Positions 24,228 to 33,043 of a stretch of DNA of 48,381 nt are shown here, in pieces (the stretch's first letter is position 1; each line of letters begins with the position of its first letter). Under the pieces are notes generated by a model. It was not told the origin of the DNA, did not search any database, and saw only the letters and a program-made list of their open reading frames with translations. Source of the DNA: Chelonobacter sp006228105. GTDB taxonomy: Bacteria; Pseudomonadota; Gammaproteobacteria; Enterobacterales; Pasteurellaceae. Made by a program: the position numbers and the translations under genes. The stretch lies in NCBI RefSeq assembly GCF_006228105.1, contig NZ_VDHH01000083.1. One strand, 5' to 3'.

Positions 24228-25151
24228 TTAATTATGCCGTTGAATAATATAATCCGCCAAATTGATTAGCGGTTCAGTATTAAAATTCAAATCCTGTAAT
24301 TCTGCTTTGGCGCTGGCAATTAATTGTTCTGCTTTTTGTTTGGCGCCATCCAAGCCTAATAATTTGGGATAGGTGCTTTTGTCTAACAACAGATCTGAGC
24401 CAGCATTTTTGCCCAAGGTGGAGCTGTCAGCGGTGATATCTAAAATATCGTCTTGCACCTGAAACGCTAAACCAATCGCTTGTGCATAACGGACGAGCCG
24501 TTGACGCAAAGCAAGATCGTCAAAGTGCGGTGAGCAGAGCAAGCCCATTTCAACAGCAGCGGTAATTAACGCGCCGGTTTTATTGTGATGGATTCGTTGT
24601 AGAAATTCCAGGCTGACCGCACTTTGTTCAGCAACGAGATCCAAACTTTGGCCCAAACACATCCCTTGTCCACCGGCAGCGACGGCAAGGGTTTTGATCA
24701 ACGCCACTTTTTGTTCAGCGGACACCATCGGCATATCACTCAGGCATTCGAAAGCAAAAGCCTGCAACGCATCGCCTGCTAGAATAGCGCTGGCTTCGTC
24801 AAATTCAATATGGCAGGTTTTTTGCCCGCGGCGCAGCGTATCATTATCCATTGCCGGCAGATCATCGTGGATCAGCGAGTAACTATGAATTGCTTCAATT
24901 GCTGTTGCGGCGTAATCCAGCGCTTGCGGTTCGGCGTGCAGCATACGACCACAGGCATAAACCAGAAATGGGCGCAAACGCTTGCCGCCCAATAGAATAC
25001 CGTAACGCATCGCATTGGCTAATGGTGCCGGAGTGCTGTCGAAGCGTTGCAAGCGTTGCTGTAAAAAGCCGTTAATTCGTTGGCGCAAGCTGTTCAGATC
25101 GTCGCTAAAACAGTAATTCGGCATGGCTTGATCGTGGTGTTGATTAGTCAT
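24228..25151 (-). CDS. ispA: Farnesyl diphosphate synthase (geranyltranstransferase)
   Basis: A 307-residue polyprenyl synthase that condenses IPP with DMAPP and geranyl diphosphate to farnesyl diphosphate. The two aspartate-rich metal sites HDDLPAMD and QVQDDILD are intact, as is GGKRLRPFLVY. The start at 25151 overlaps the xseB stop by 8 bases and is favoured by coupling; upstream ATG codons at 25160 and 25181 are also in frame. xseB-ispA-dxs is the standard order. Confidence 0.94.
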   Translation of the reverse strand: MTNQHHDQAMPNYCFSDDLNSLRQRINGFLQQRLQRFDSTPAPLANAMRYGILLGGKRLRPFLVYACGRMLHAEPQALDYAATAIEAIHSYSLIHDDLPAMDNDTLRRGQKTCHIEFDEASAILAGDALQAFAFECLSDMPMVSAEQKVALIKTLAVAAGGQGMCLGQSLDLVAEQSAVSLEFLQRIHHNKTGALITAAVEMGLLCSPHFDDLALRQRLVRYAQAIGLAFQVQDDILDITADSSTLGKNAGSDLLLDKSTYPKLLGLDGAKQKAEQLIASAKAELQDLNFNTEPLINLADYIIQRHN

Positions 25152-25386
25152 TGTTATCATAGTCTGCAAGCGGTGCGACACTGCTTTTTTCCAACAGGAT
25201 TTGCACTCGTTGTTCGGCTTTTTGTAGGCGTTGTTGCCCCTGTTGCGCTAATTTAATCCCTTTTTCAAACTCGCTTAATGCCTCTTCCAGCGGCAATTCG
25301 CCTGACTCCAAACGAGATACGATGCTTTCCAATTGAGAAAGTGTTGATTCAAAATCGGTTTTTTTTGCATTGCCGAGTTTGTCCAT
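25144..25386 (-). CDS. xseB: Exodeoxyribonuclease VII small subunit
   Basis: An 80-residue mostly helical protein, the small subunit of exonuclease VII, which degrades single-stranded DNA. It shows the family pattern FESTLSQLESIVSRLESGEL followed by LEEALSEFEKGIKLAQ. It leads the minus-strand operon xseB-ispA-dxs and diverges from thiI. Confidence 0.95.
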   Translation of the reverse strand: MDKLGNAKKTDFESTLSQLESIVSRLESGELPLEEALSEFEKGIKLAQQGQQRLQKAEQRVQILLEKSSVAPLADYDNND

Positions 25387-25405
25387 GAAACAAGTCCTTA
25401 CTGAT

Positions 25406-25423
25406 TAGGGTCTGTTGATCTTT
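25406..25423. repeat. 18-bp dispersed repeat, copy 1
   Basis: TAGGGTCTGTTGATCTTT, between the divergent xseB and thiI genes. Its exact reverse complement lies at 31956-31973. Both copies are intergenic. Confidence 0.7.
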
Positions 25424-25541
25424 ATATTGTTTTATAAACCGCACATTGTACTTCAGATTCAATTTGTTGTCGGTGTTTTTTTATAAATTTCGTGTACAAT
25501 GTCGCTAAATTTTTTTTAACCTTTAAAAACAGTCTGTCTAC

Positions 25542-26990
25542 ATGAAATTTATCATCAAATTATTCCCTGAAATCATGATCAAAAGCGAGTCGGTGCGCAA
25601 ACGCTTTATCAAAATCTTAACCTGCAATATCCGTAATACCTTGGCTAAATACGATCAAACCGTGGCGGTGGTTCGCCATTGGGATTACATCGAAGTGCGG
25701 AGTAAAGATCCGCAACAGCGCGATTTGCTGTTGGAATATTTGCAGCGCACACCGGGTATCCACCACATTTTAGAAGTGGAAGATAAGCCGTTTAGCAGTT
25801 TGCACGATATTTTTGAACAAACTTTGCAAGCCAAACGTGAGCTACTGGAAAACCGCACTTTTTGTGTACGTGTGCGCCGCAAAGGCAAGCATGAATTCAG
25901 TTCGCTTGATGTAGAACGCTATGTCGGTGGTGGCTTGAACCAACAGATTGCCAGCGCCAAAGTCCAGTTGACCAATCCGGATATCACCGTGCGGATTGAT
26001 ATTGAAGACGATCATATGATGGTGGTTAAACAGCGTTATGCTGGATTGGGTGGCTTTCCGATTGGCACTCAGGAAGATGTGTTATCGCTGATTTCCGGTG
26101 GTTTTGATTCCGGTGTCTCCAGTTATATGCTAATTCGACGTGGTTCGCGAGTGCACTATTGTTTCTTCAATCTGGGCGGTGCAGCGCATGAAATTGGCGT
26201 TAAACAGATGGCGTACCATATTTGGCAACGCTATAGTTCATCGCACAAAGTGCGGTTTGTGGCAATCAATTTTGAGCCGGTGGTGGCAGAGATCTTGGAA
26301 AAAGTCGATAACGGGCAAATGGGCGTGGTGTTAAAACGGATGATGGTGCGTGCCGCTTCGAAAGTTGCCGAGCGTTTCGGGATTCAAGCCATCGTCACCG
26401 GGGAAGCGCTAGGGCAGGTTTCCAGCCAAACCCTGACCAATTTACGCTTGATTGATGAAGCCTCTGAAGCGTTGATGTTACGACCGCTGATTACTCACGA
26501 TAAAGAGCAAATTATTGAATTGGCAAAACAAATCGGCACTGATGATATTGCTAAATCGATGCCGGAATTTTGTGGCGTGATCTCAAAAAATCCGACCGTA
26601 AAAGCGATTAAAACGAAGATTGAGCAGGAAGAGGCGCATTTTGATTTCAGTATATTAGAAAGTGCGGTCGGCAGTGCACAATATTTGGATATTCGTAACA
26701 TCGGTGAGCAAACTTCCGACATTACCCACGAGGTAGAAACCACCACCGTGGTTGGCGAGAACGACGTGGTGGTTGATGTGCGCAGTGTTGATGAAGTTGA
26801 GGAAAAGCCATTATTACTGAGTGGTAAAACCATGTTAGCCATCCCGTTTTATAAATTGGCAACCGCATTTGCCAAGCTAGATACCGACAAACAGTATCTG
26901 CTGTATTGCGAGCGTGGGGTGATGAGCAAATTGCAAGCGTTGTATTTACACCAATTGGGCTATCACAATGTTAAAGTGTTGAAGTTATAG
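25542..26990 (+). CDS. thiI: tRNA 4-thiouridine synthase ThiI with rhodanese domain
   Basis: A 482-residue enzyme that puts sulfur at U8 of tRNA and, in enterobacteria, also onto ThiS for thiamine synthesis. Domain order: N-terminal ferredoxin-like and THUMP (about 1-165), PP-loop ATP site SGGFDSGVSSYM, and a C-terminal rhodanese domain with the sulfur-carrying Cys456 in YCERGVMSK. Length and Cys position match E. coli. IscS, its sulfur donor, is encoded at 6.9 kb. The promoter may use TACAAT at 25495-25500. Confidence 0.96.
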   Translation: MKFIIKLFPEIMIKSESVRKRFIKILTCNIRNTLAKYDQTVAVVRHWDYIEVRSKDPQQRDLLLEYLQRTPGIHHILEVEDKPFSSLHDIFEQTLQAKRELLENRTFCVRVRRKGKHEFSSLDVERYVGGGLNQQIASAKVQLTNPDITVRIDIEDDHMMVVKQRYAGLGGFPIGTQEDVLSLISGGFDSGVSSYMLIRRGSRVHYCFFNLGGAAHEIGVKQMAYHIWQRYSSSHKVRFVAINFEPVVAEILEKVDNGQMGVVLKRMMVRAASKVAERFGIQAIVTGEALGQVSSQTLTNLRLIDEASEALMLRPLITHDKEQIIELAKQIGTDDIAKSMPEFCGVISKNPTVKAIKTKIEQEEAHFDFSILESAVGSAQYLDIRNIGEQTSDITHEVETTTVVGENDVVVDVRSVDEVEEKPLLLSGKTMLAIPFYKLATAFAKLDTDKQYLLYCERGVMSKLQALYLHQLGYHNVKVLKL

Positions 26991-27004
26991 GTAGAATTGC
27001 TACT

Positions 27005-27030
27005 CGATACACCCGTAACATGGTGTATCG
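27005..27030. terminator. Hairpin between convergent thiI and the SMP-30 gene
   Basis: A perfect 9-bp stem (27005-27013 with 27022-27030). There is no U-run on either side, so it is at best a weak bidirectional terminator. Confidence 0.4.
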
Positions 27031-27042
27031 AAGCGAGTTAGC

Positions 27043-27948
27043 CTAATCAAAAGCATTATATTGAAAGCCTTTGGTGTTTAATCGCACTCGGAACAGGCAG
27101 TTGCTGGCGGTGATAAACAATTGATTTTGAGCCTTGCCGCCTAAGGTGCAATTTGACGTGGTTTTGCCCAACGTGATTTTTGCGATGGTTTTTCCTTGTG
27201 GCGTAATGATCAGCACGCCATCAGCGCAACTGCAATAGATTAATCCATTCTGATCCACACAAAATCCGTCCGGAATACCAGGGTTGATTTCGCAAATAGT
27301 GCGGCGATTGCTCAGTTGGCATCCGTTGACATCAAAGGCGACCAAGTGGTGTAACCCGTCGCTGAATTCTACGCTGGACATGTCTGCTACATATAAGGTT
27401 TTTTCGTCAGGGGAGAAAAATAGCCCATTGGGGCGCATGGTATTAAACGTTGCCAGTTTAGTCTGGTTTTGTTGTGGGCAGTAGCAGTAGATATAGCAGC
27501 CGATTATCTCACTGGCGGCTTGATAGCCCTCGTCGTTGCTAAGAATGCCGTAGGGTGGATCGGTAAACCACACCGTGCCGTCGGATTTCACCGCCAGATC
27601 GTTAGGGGAGTTGAAGCGGCGCCCGTCGTAATGATCAACTAAAGTCGACACCTTGCCTTGTTTATCGGTGTGGCTGAGGCTACGGCTGCCATGTTGGCAG
27701 GTTAACAGTGAGCCATCCGTCCAAAGGGCATTGCCATTGGCAAAGTCGGAAGGGCTGCGAAAAATCTCAGTGCCTTTTTCGCGCCATTTAAACATTTTAT
27801 TGCCTTTTACATCGCTGAAGATAACCGCACTTTCGTCCGGCAGCCAGACCGGCCCTTCTGCCCAAACGGCATCTGTGAACAGGCATTCCACTGAAGTATT
27901 TTGATCAAATAGATAAGCGTAGGCTGAATCATAAATATTAATAGTCAT
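27043..27948 (-). CDS. SMP-30/gluconolactonase-family lactone hydrolase
   Basis: A 301-residue six-bladed beta-propeller of the SMP-30/gluconolactonase family; members hydrolyse sugar lactones with a bound divalent metal. All four usual metal and active-site residues can be seen: Glu31 (AEGPVW), Asn116 (SPNDLAV), Asn174 (RPNGL) and Asp227 (IPDGF). There is no signal peptide, so it acts in the cytoplasm. It is the last gene of the ABC-transporter operon, 76 bp after the binding protein. The substrate is unknown; the operon context suggests a lactone brought in by the transporter, perhaps dehydroascorbate or an aldonolactone. Confidence 0.88.
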   Translation of the reverse strand: MTINIYDSAYAYLFDQNTSVECLFTDAVWAEGPVWLPDESAVIFSDVKGNKMFKWREKGTEIFRSPSDFANGNALWTDGSLLTCQHGSRSLSHTDKQGKVSTLVDHYDGRRFNSPNDLAVKSDGTVWFTDPPYGILSNDEGYQAASEIIGCYIYCYCPQQNQTKLATFNTMRPNGLFFSPDEKTLYVADMSSVEFSDGLHHLVAFDVNGCQLSNRRTICEINPGIPDGFCVDQNGLIYCSCADGVLIITPQGKTIAKITLGKTTSNCTLGGKAQNQLFITASNCLFRVRLNTKGFQYNAFD

Positions 27949-27985
27949 GATTGATATCCATGAGTGATTATGACCGATAAGGTTT

Positions 27986-28009
27986 ACGGGATATCCGTCG
28001 ATATCCCGT
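27986..28009 (-). terminator. Intercistronic hairpin after the binding-protein gene
   Basis: A perfect 9-bp stem (27986-27994 with 28001-28009), loop of 6, no U-run. Placed between the binding-protein gene and the lactonase gene, it probably protects the upstream mRNA from 3' decay. Confidence 0.5.
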
Positions 28010-28024
28010 TGATTATTGAACAGA

Positions 28025-29143
28025 TTATTTCACGCCCCAGATATTACGATAGGCATTTTGATAACCGTTTTGTGGGTCATAGTTATTTTTGTCGCCACCA
28101 TCATAGGCAATATTTTCTTTGGTGACCAAATGTACCGGGGTGACATAACCGGACGGTTTTTCACCGGAAAATGCGCGGTTTAGTTCATCAACCAATTGCC
28201 AGCCGTGCAAATTTAGCGGTTCTGGCACGGTTGCCACTTGGTGCTCACCTGCGCGAATGCGTTGATAAGCGGTGACGGAGCCATCGCCTGCCGAGATGTT
28301 ATAAGGTGCGGCATCGCCCTTGATGCCGGCGCTGCGCAGTGACGGCGCCATAAAATCAAAATAGAGATCGTTAATGGCGAGGGTGTATTGGAAATTATCC
28401 TGATATTTCTGCAAGGTGCTGAAGGTCAAACCCGGCATTCTGCTGGAGGTGTCCGCCAGTGGCGTATCGACGAATTCGAGCACTTTACAGCCACTGCATT
28501 GCTCAATCGTCTCTTTCATCACGTTGGCTTTGCGCAATGCGATTTCATACAGCGAATCGGTTAAAATCACCACTTGGGCTTTGCCTTCGGATTTGGCGAC
28601 GGCGAGTAGCGCTGATAATTTAGCAATTTGGTCGGAGTCAGAAGTCACGTTATAGAAGACATTGTATTGATCAATCGGGCCCGGTTGTGGTGATGCGTGC
28701 CAAGCAATCAGGGTAATGTTTTGTTCATGGGCTTTTTTCAACGGGTTGCGTGCCACATTCGGGTTCCAACCGCCTATGACGATGGCATCCGGTTTTTTGG
28801 CGATCGCTTGATTGAGCGATGCCAATTGATTGCTGACCGAACCGGCACCGTCCAGCACATCCAGTTTCCAACCCGCCACGGCTGCTGCTTGTTTCATACC
28901 GTCCAAGACACCCAACACGCCGCCGTTTTTCATGTCGGAAGCAATAAAAATGACAGACTTATCTTTTTGTAGCTGCGGACCACTGGTTGGGCCGTCCCAA
29001 ACCGTTTGTGGTGCAGTGGCGGCAGCAACGGTTTGTTTCGCTTGGGCAACAAAGGCATCTTCGGCAAAAGCCGTTTGGCTGAAGCTGAAGACCACGCCGA
29101 AAAGTGCGGTAGCGATAAGGGATTTTTTAGCGATGCGTTTCAT
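28025..29143 (-). CDS. Sugar ABC transporter periplasmic binding protein (RbsB-like)
   Basis: A 372-residue type-I periplasmic binding protein of the ribose/galactose group (Peripla_BP_4). Residues 1 to about 30 are a signal peptide ending near TAFA-ED. The mature protein has the two-lobed pattern with FIASDMKNGGVLGVLDGM and DAIVIGGWNPNVARNPLKKA. I start at ATG 29143, preceded by AAGGA; an in-frame ATG at 29308 would run through the permease gene. The ligand cannot be named from sequence. Genes for its permease and ATPase lie directly upstream. Confidence 0.9.
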   Translation of the reverse strand: MKRIAKKSLIATALFGVVFSFSQTAFAEDAFVAQAKQTVAAATAPQTVWDGPTSGPQLQKDKSVIFIASDMKNGGVLGVLDGMKQAAAVAGWKLDVLDGAGSVSNQLASLNQAIAKKPDAIVIGGWNPNVARNPLKKAHEQNITLIAWHASPQPGPIDQYNVFYNVTSDSDQIAKLSALLAVAKSEGKAQVVILTDSLYEIALRKANVMKETIEQCSGCKVLEFVDTPLADTSSRMPGLTFSTLQKYQDNFQYTLAINDLYFDFMAPSLRSAGIKGDAAPYNISAGDGSVTAYQRIRAGEHQVATVPEPLNLHGWQLVDELNRAFSGEKPSGYVTPVHLVTKENIAYDGGDKNNYDPQNGYQNAYRNIWGVK

Positions 29144-29156
29144 GAGCTTATCCTTA

Positions 29157-30224
29157 TTATTGAGGTTGTGTTTCAGGGGTAATCGGTTCTTTTTTCTGAA
29201 CCAATTTTTGGTTTGACAAACGTTTGCGTTGAGCATATCCGGCGATGGTAATCGACAGCAATAGGGTGGTGCCGTTAAATAACGGTTCGACCCAGAAAGC
29301 ACCGCCAAATTGTTGAATGCCGGAAATACCGATGGCTAAAATGGCGATACCGACCACCGTTCCCCAGACGTTGACTCTGCCTGGTCGAATCGTAGTGCTG
29401 CCTAAAAATGCGCCGACTAATGCCGGTAATAAGTAGTCCATGCCGACACTGGCTTGTCCTACGCCTTGCTGTGCGGCGATCAACACACCGGTGAAGCCGG
29501 TCAAAGTGCTGGAGGCGATAAAGGAGACAATGGTATATTTTTTGATTGAGATGCCGTTCAGGCGTGCGGCTGCCGGATTGCCACCGACTGCATACATACA
29601 GCGACCAATCGGGGTATGTTCAGTGATAATCCACAAAATAATCGCAACAATCAGCACATAAAAAGCCGAGATCGGAATGCCGAAAAGCGCAGTGCTGTTG
29701 AGATCATAGAACGCATCTGGCAGATCACCGACAATTTGTCGCCCACCGGAGTGCCATAATGCAATCGCGTACAAAACAGTGCCGGAGCCGAGTGTGGCAA
29801 CAAAACTGTCAATGTCCGCCAGGGCGACTAAAATGCCGTTTAATAATCCGTATAGTGCCGCAATAACCAATACGGTGATCACCGCCATTTGCCACGAAAA
29901 ACCAAATTGAATCTGCAAGCTGATGGCTAAAATATGCCATAACACGATGCCAAAGCCGACGTTGAGATCAATTTTACCGACAATCATCGTGGTGGTGGCC
30001 GCCAGTGCCAGCAACGCAATTTTGGATTTGGTTTCCAAAATCGCATTCAAGGTCAGCATCGAGGCAAAGGTTGGTGTGGTCAGTGAAAACACCAATACCA
30101 GTATCACACACAGCCAGAGCAGCCCATAACGGGTTGATTGTTGCGACAACCAAGGCATAAAACCGTCCCGACGCAGGGATACGGCTTGTTCAAGTGCGGT
30201 AGATTTGACAGAAGTTTGAGCCAT
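29157..30224 (-). CDS. Sugar ABC transporter permease (RbsC-like)
   Basis: A 355-residue inner-membrane protein of the BPD_transp_2 (RbsC/XylH) family with about eight to ten hydrophobic helices. The family's GxxxAAARLNGI loop is present (GGNPAAARLNGISIKK). It lies 13 bp before the binding-protein gene and 11 bp after the ATPase gene, so the three form one operon. Confidence 0.92.
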   Translation of the reverse strand: MAQTSVKSTALEQAVSLRRDGFMPWLSQQSTRYGLLWLCVILVLVFSLTTPTFASMLTLNAILETKSKIALLALAATTTMIVGKIDLNVGFGIVLWHILAISLQIQFGFSWQMAVITVLVIAALYGLLNGILVALADIDSFVATLGSGTVLYAIALWHSGGRQIVGDLPDAFYDLNSTALFGIPISAFYVLIVAIILWIITEHTPIGRCMYAVGGNPAAARLNGISIKKYTIVSFIASSTLTGFTGVLIAAQQGVGQASVGMDYLLPALVGAFLGSTTIRPGRVNVWGTVVGIAILAIGISGIQQFGGAFWVEPLFNGTTLLLSITIAGYAQRKRLSNQKLVQKKEPITPETQPQ

Positions 30225-30235
30225 AATAACAATCC

Positions 30236-31780
30236 TTATATCGCTGAATGCGTTACGGGTGAGGTGTGATGGGGTGTTGCGGCAGAAGCCAGTTGTAGTA
30301 GTCGCGCAAAGGTGATCTCTTGATTAAACAGTTCGCCGACCACACTACCACGGTTGAATACCAGTGCACGGTTGCAAAGGTGGGCGATCTCTTCAAAATC
30401 GGTTGAGATCACGATAATCGCCATGCCGTTGGCCAGGGCTTTATTTAACACATCATAAATTTCCGCTCTGGCACCGACATCGACCCCGGCAGTGGGATCT
30501 TCCAGGATTAGCACCGGGGTATCGAGGTGTAGCCAGCGTGCCATGACGATCTTTTGCTGGTTGCCACCGGATAAGGCGCTGACCTCGATAAACATATTTT
30601 TAGGGCGAATATCAAATTGTTGGAATTTAAACCAGCTCTCTTTCAGTTCCTGTGCCCGATCATACCATCGAAGTGCGGTTTTCTGTTTAATGATAGGGTT
30701 GAGGAATAGGTTTTCGGTGGTGGTCATCGACATCACCAAACTTTCGTTGGCGCGATCTCCGGCAACCAGCGAGATTCCTTTTTGAATCGCCTCTTGTGGT
30801 GAAGTCGGGCGGTAATCCTGTTCCAATAAGGTAATGCTGCCTTGATCCGCTCGGCGTAAGCCGAACAACAAGCGACCTACTTCTTCTTGCCCGGCACCAC
30901 GCAGTCCGGCGAGAGCGATCATCTCACCACGGTGTAGTGAGAATGACACCGGGCCGGTGTCGCCGATGGTGACGTCAGAAAGGGTGATGACCGGTGGCGT
31001 GTCTTGCGGTAGAGGACGGCGCTGGTGATCTCGGGTCTGTTCGCCGACGATCACCTCGACCAGATCTTTCACCGAATAGTCGCTGGTTTTCCCTTCTGCA
31101 ACCGGAAAACCGTCACGCATCACATAGATACGGTCAGCAATTTCAATCACTTCGTCCAGTCGGTGAGTCACATAGATCATGCCGACCCCTTGCTGTTTTA
31201 AGGTGCGCAGCACAGTGAAAAGATGTTTAACGTCGCTGGCGGGCAGTGAGGCGGTCGGTTCGTCCAAAATCAAAATTTTAGCATTCACCGCAATCGCTCG
31301 AGCGATGGCAAGCAAGGCTTTTTCGGTACGTGACAGATCAAAAACACGAGTGTCGGGATCCAGATTAATGCCCACTGCTGCTAGGGCTTTTTCTGCCTGA
31401 GACCGCACTTTTTGCCAGTTGATCAGCCTGAAACGTTTTGGAAATCCCATCACAAACGCCATATTTTCAGCGACGGTCATCCATTCAATTAAGCCGAGAT
31501 CCTGATGGATAAAGGAGATTGGTTGCAGATTATCGGTTTTTAGTGACAGCGCAGAGTCAATAGCTTGGTTTTCAAACAAAATTTGTCCACCGTCATTTGG
31601 GTAAATGCCCGCCAGAATTTTGATCAGTGTGGATTTTCCCGCCCCGTTTTCGCCTAGCAAGGCAACGATTTCACCGGGATAAATATTGAGACTCACATCA
31701 TTGACAGCAATATTGTTGCCAAAGCGCTTCACGATATGCTGCATACTGAGGCGCGGGAGTTCAGCGTGATTATTGTGCAT
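30236..31780 (-). CDS. Sugar ABC transporter ATPase, two-domain (RbsA-like)
   Basis: A 514-residue protein with two ABC domains, the ribose/xylose type. Domain 1 has Walker A GENGAGKST and Walker B LILDEPTASL, but its signature reads LSRTEKALLAIARA in place of the usual LSGGQ. Domain 2 has a degenerate Walker A (GLRGAGQEE) and a good signature ALSGGNQQKIVMARWL. The start at ATG 31780 has AAGGA upstream; an in-frame ATG at 31858 would add 26 residues. It leads the operon ATPase-permease-binding protein-lactonase. Confidence 0.92.
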   Translation of the reverse strand: MHNNHAELPRLSMQHIVKRFGNNIAVNDVSLNIYPGEIVALLGENGAGKSTLIKILAGIYPNDGGQILFENQAIDSALSLKTDNLQPISFIHQDLGLIEWMTVAENMAFVMGFPKRFRLINWQKVRSQAEKALAAVGINLDPDTRVFDLSRTEKALLAIARAIAVNAKILILDEPTASLPASDVKHLFTVLRTLKQQGVGMIYVTHRLDEVIEIADRIYVMRDGFPVAEGKTSDYSVKDLVEVIVGEQTRDHQRRPLPQDTPPVITLSDVTIGDTGPVSFSLHRGEMIALAGLRGAGQEEVGRLLFGLRRADQGSITLLEQDYRPTSPQEAIQKGISLVAGDRANESLVMSMTTTENLFLNPIIKQKTALRWYDRAQELKESWFKFQQFDIRPKNMFIEVSALSGGNQQKIVMARWLHLDTPVLILEDPTAGVDVGARAEIYDVLNKALANGMAIIVISTDFEEIAHLCNRALVFNRGSVVGELFNQEITFARLLQLASAATPHHTSPVTHSAI

Positions 31781-31852
31781 AGTGTTTCCTTGGTTTGGAG
31801 GAAAAACAGCACGCTTGAGTGCTGCCCACTGGGTTGACTTTGAGAGGCTTCT

Positions 31853-31877
31853 TTTCAAATTATGAAATAATATTTTG
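31853..31877. promoter_or_regulatory. TGAAAT boxes upstream of the ABC operon, possible IclR site
   Basis: TTTCA (31853-31857) and TGAAA (31863-31867) form an inverted repeat, and TGAAAT-AAT-ATTTTG spans 31863-31877. The latter resembles the perfect TGAAAT-N3-ATTTCA in front of dlgD. It lies 73-97 bp upstream of the ATPase start. Confidence 0.4.
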
Positions 31878-31904
31878 TTATTTGAAATTGTGAGATTGTT
31901 ATTT

Positions 31905-31920
31905 TGTGAGCAACATCAAA
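31905..31920. promoter_or_regulatory. Probable CRP site of the ABC operon
   Basis: TGTGA-N6-TCAAA matches 9 of 10 conserved CRP bases, about 130 bp upstream of the ATPase start. Confidence 0.45.
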
Positions 31921-31955
31921 ATTTATTCGTTAAAAAACGGTTAACAGCAAAAAAC

Positions 31956-31973
31956 AAAGATCAACAGACCCTA
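31956..31973. repeat. 18-bp dispersed repeat, copy 2 (inverted)
   Basis: Exact reverse complement of 25406-25423, in the gap between iclR and the ABC operon. Flanking bases are not conserved. Confidence 0.7.
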
Positions 31974-32017
31974 CTAAATTTATGAAAGATAGGAGGCAGA
32001 ATTGAGTGTTATTTTTG

Positions 32018-32043
32018 ATTGTGTGGCGCTGATGCCACACAAT
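32018..32043. other. 10-bp perfect hairpin downstream of the IclR gene
   Basis: A perfect stem (32018-32027 with 32034-32043) with a 6-base loop, 25 bp beyond the IclR-gene stop. No U-run follows on the minus strand, so it may be a weak terminator or a binding site. Confidence 0.45.
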
Positions 32044-32067
32044 GAATAGGGGATGTTTGTGATTGAT

Positions 32068-32874
32068 TTAAATACTGTTGGTTGAGCCTAATTCGTTGGA
32101 AATAGCATTGGCGGTTTTTTTCAGGCGTTGCAAAAGTGCGGTTTTGCCGATTTGGTTGAGGCGTGCGGTCGACAGCGAGATTGACACCGAGTAAACCACT
32201 TTACCGTTAATATCGAAAATCGGGCAGGCAATACAACTGACACCAATTTCATTCTCTTCGGCATCCATCGCAAAACCCAAATCACGAATGGTTGCCAACT
32301 CATTTTTCATATCATCCAGTTTGGTAATAGTGTTACAGGTGAGTTTTTTAATGTTGCTTTTGTTTTTTTCCCAATACAGTGGCAGGTAATCACGCTGGTC
32401 GTACGCCATAAAAATTTTGCCCATTGCCGAACAGTAGAGTTGCAGATGTTGCCCGATGTAGGAACGGGTTCGCATCATGCCCATGGTCGGCTCCAGCTTG
32501 TAGATCATGATGGCGTGTCCGTTTTCCCGCAATGAGAAATTGACGGTTTCACCAGTTTCAAGGTTCAGTTCTTCCAACAGCGGCGAAGCAATATTGATGA
32601 TATTTAATGAGGAGAGGGTTTTTTGCCCGATGGATAAGCATTTGCTGGTCAGCCGATAAGTCCCCATGGTGTTGGTCGGTTTGACAAAACCACAAGATTG
32701 CAGGCTTTGCAGCATACGGTGGGTAGTGCTTTTATTCAGGCCAGACAGCTCGCTCAATTTTGCTAAAGGACAGCCATTAGGAAAGTTACTCAAAATTTCA
32801 AGCAGGGTTAAGCCACGAACTAAACTTTGATTATTAACCGATTTTTTGCCTTCTGATTCAATGTGATCTGACAT
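32068..32874 (-). CDS. yiaJ: IclR-family transcription regulator (YiaJ-like)
   Basis: A 268-residue IclR-family regulator. The N-terminal winged helix (about 20-80, with LAKLSELSGLNKSTTHRMLQSL) is followed by an effector-binding domain with the conserved C-terminal GVSCIACPIFD segment. It is divergent from dlgD, exactly as yiaJ is from yiaK in E. coli, where it represses the operon. Perfect TGAAAT palindromes in the divergent region are the best operator candidates. Similar boxes precede the ABC operon on the other side of this gene. Confidence 0.9.
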   Translation of the reverse strand: MSDHIESEGKKSVNNQSLVRGLTLLEILSNFPNGCPLAKLSELSGLNKSTTHRMLQSLQSCGFVKPTNTMGTYRLTSKCLSIGQKTLSSLNIINIASPLLEELNLETGETVNFSLRENGHAIMIYKLEPTMGMMRTRSYIGQHLQLYCSAMGKIFMAYDQRDYLPLYWEKNKSNIKKLTCNTITKLDDMKNELATIRDLGFAMDAEENEIGVSCIACPIFDINGKVVYSVSISLSTARLNQIGKTALLQRLKKTANAISNELGSTNSI

Positions 32875-32940
32875 ATTTCTGCTCTCATAATTGACAAGCT
32901 CTATTATTCCTCTTTCTTATCGAAAAGGTCAATCTAAAAA

Positions 32941-32956
32941 TGCGATAAGGATCACA
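32941..32956. promoter_or_regulatory. Probable CRP site between the IclR gene and dlgD
   Basis: TGCGA-N6-TCACA matches 9 of 10 conserved CRP bases, in the 219-bp divergent region and about 140 bp upstream of dlgD. Confidence 0.5.
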
Positions 32957-33043
32957 ATATCAATAAAATTTTATAAGTATTTGATTTATAGTTATTTTAA
33001 TTTGAAATTAAATTTGCTTAATTATTAAAATTCATACAATATA

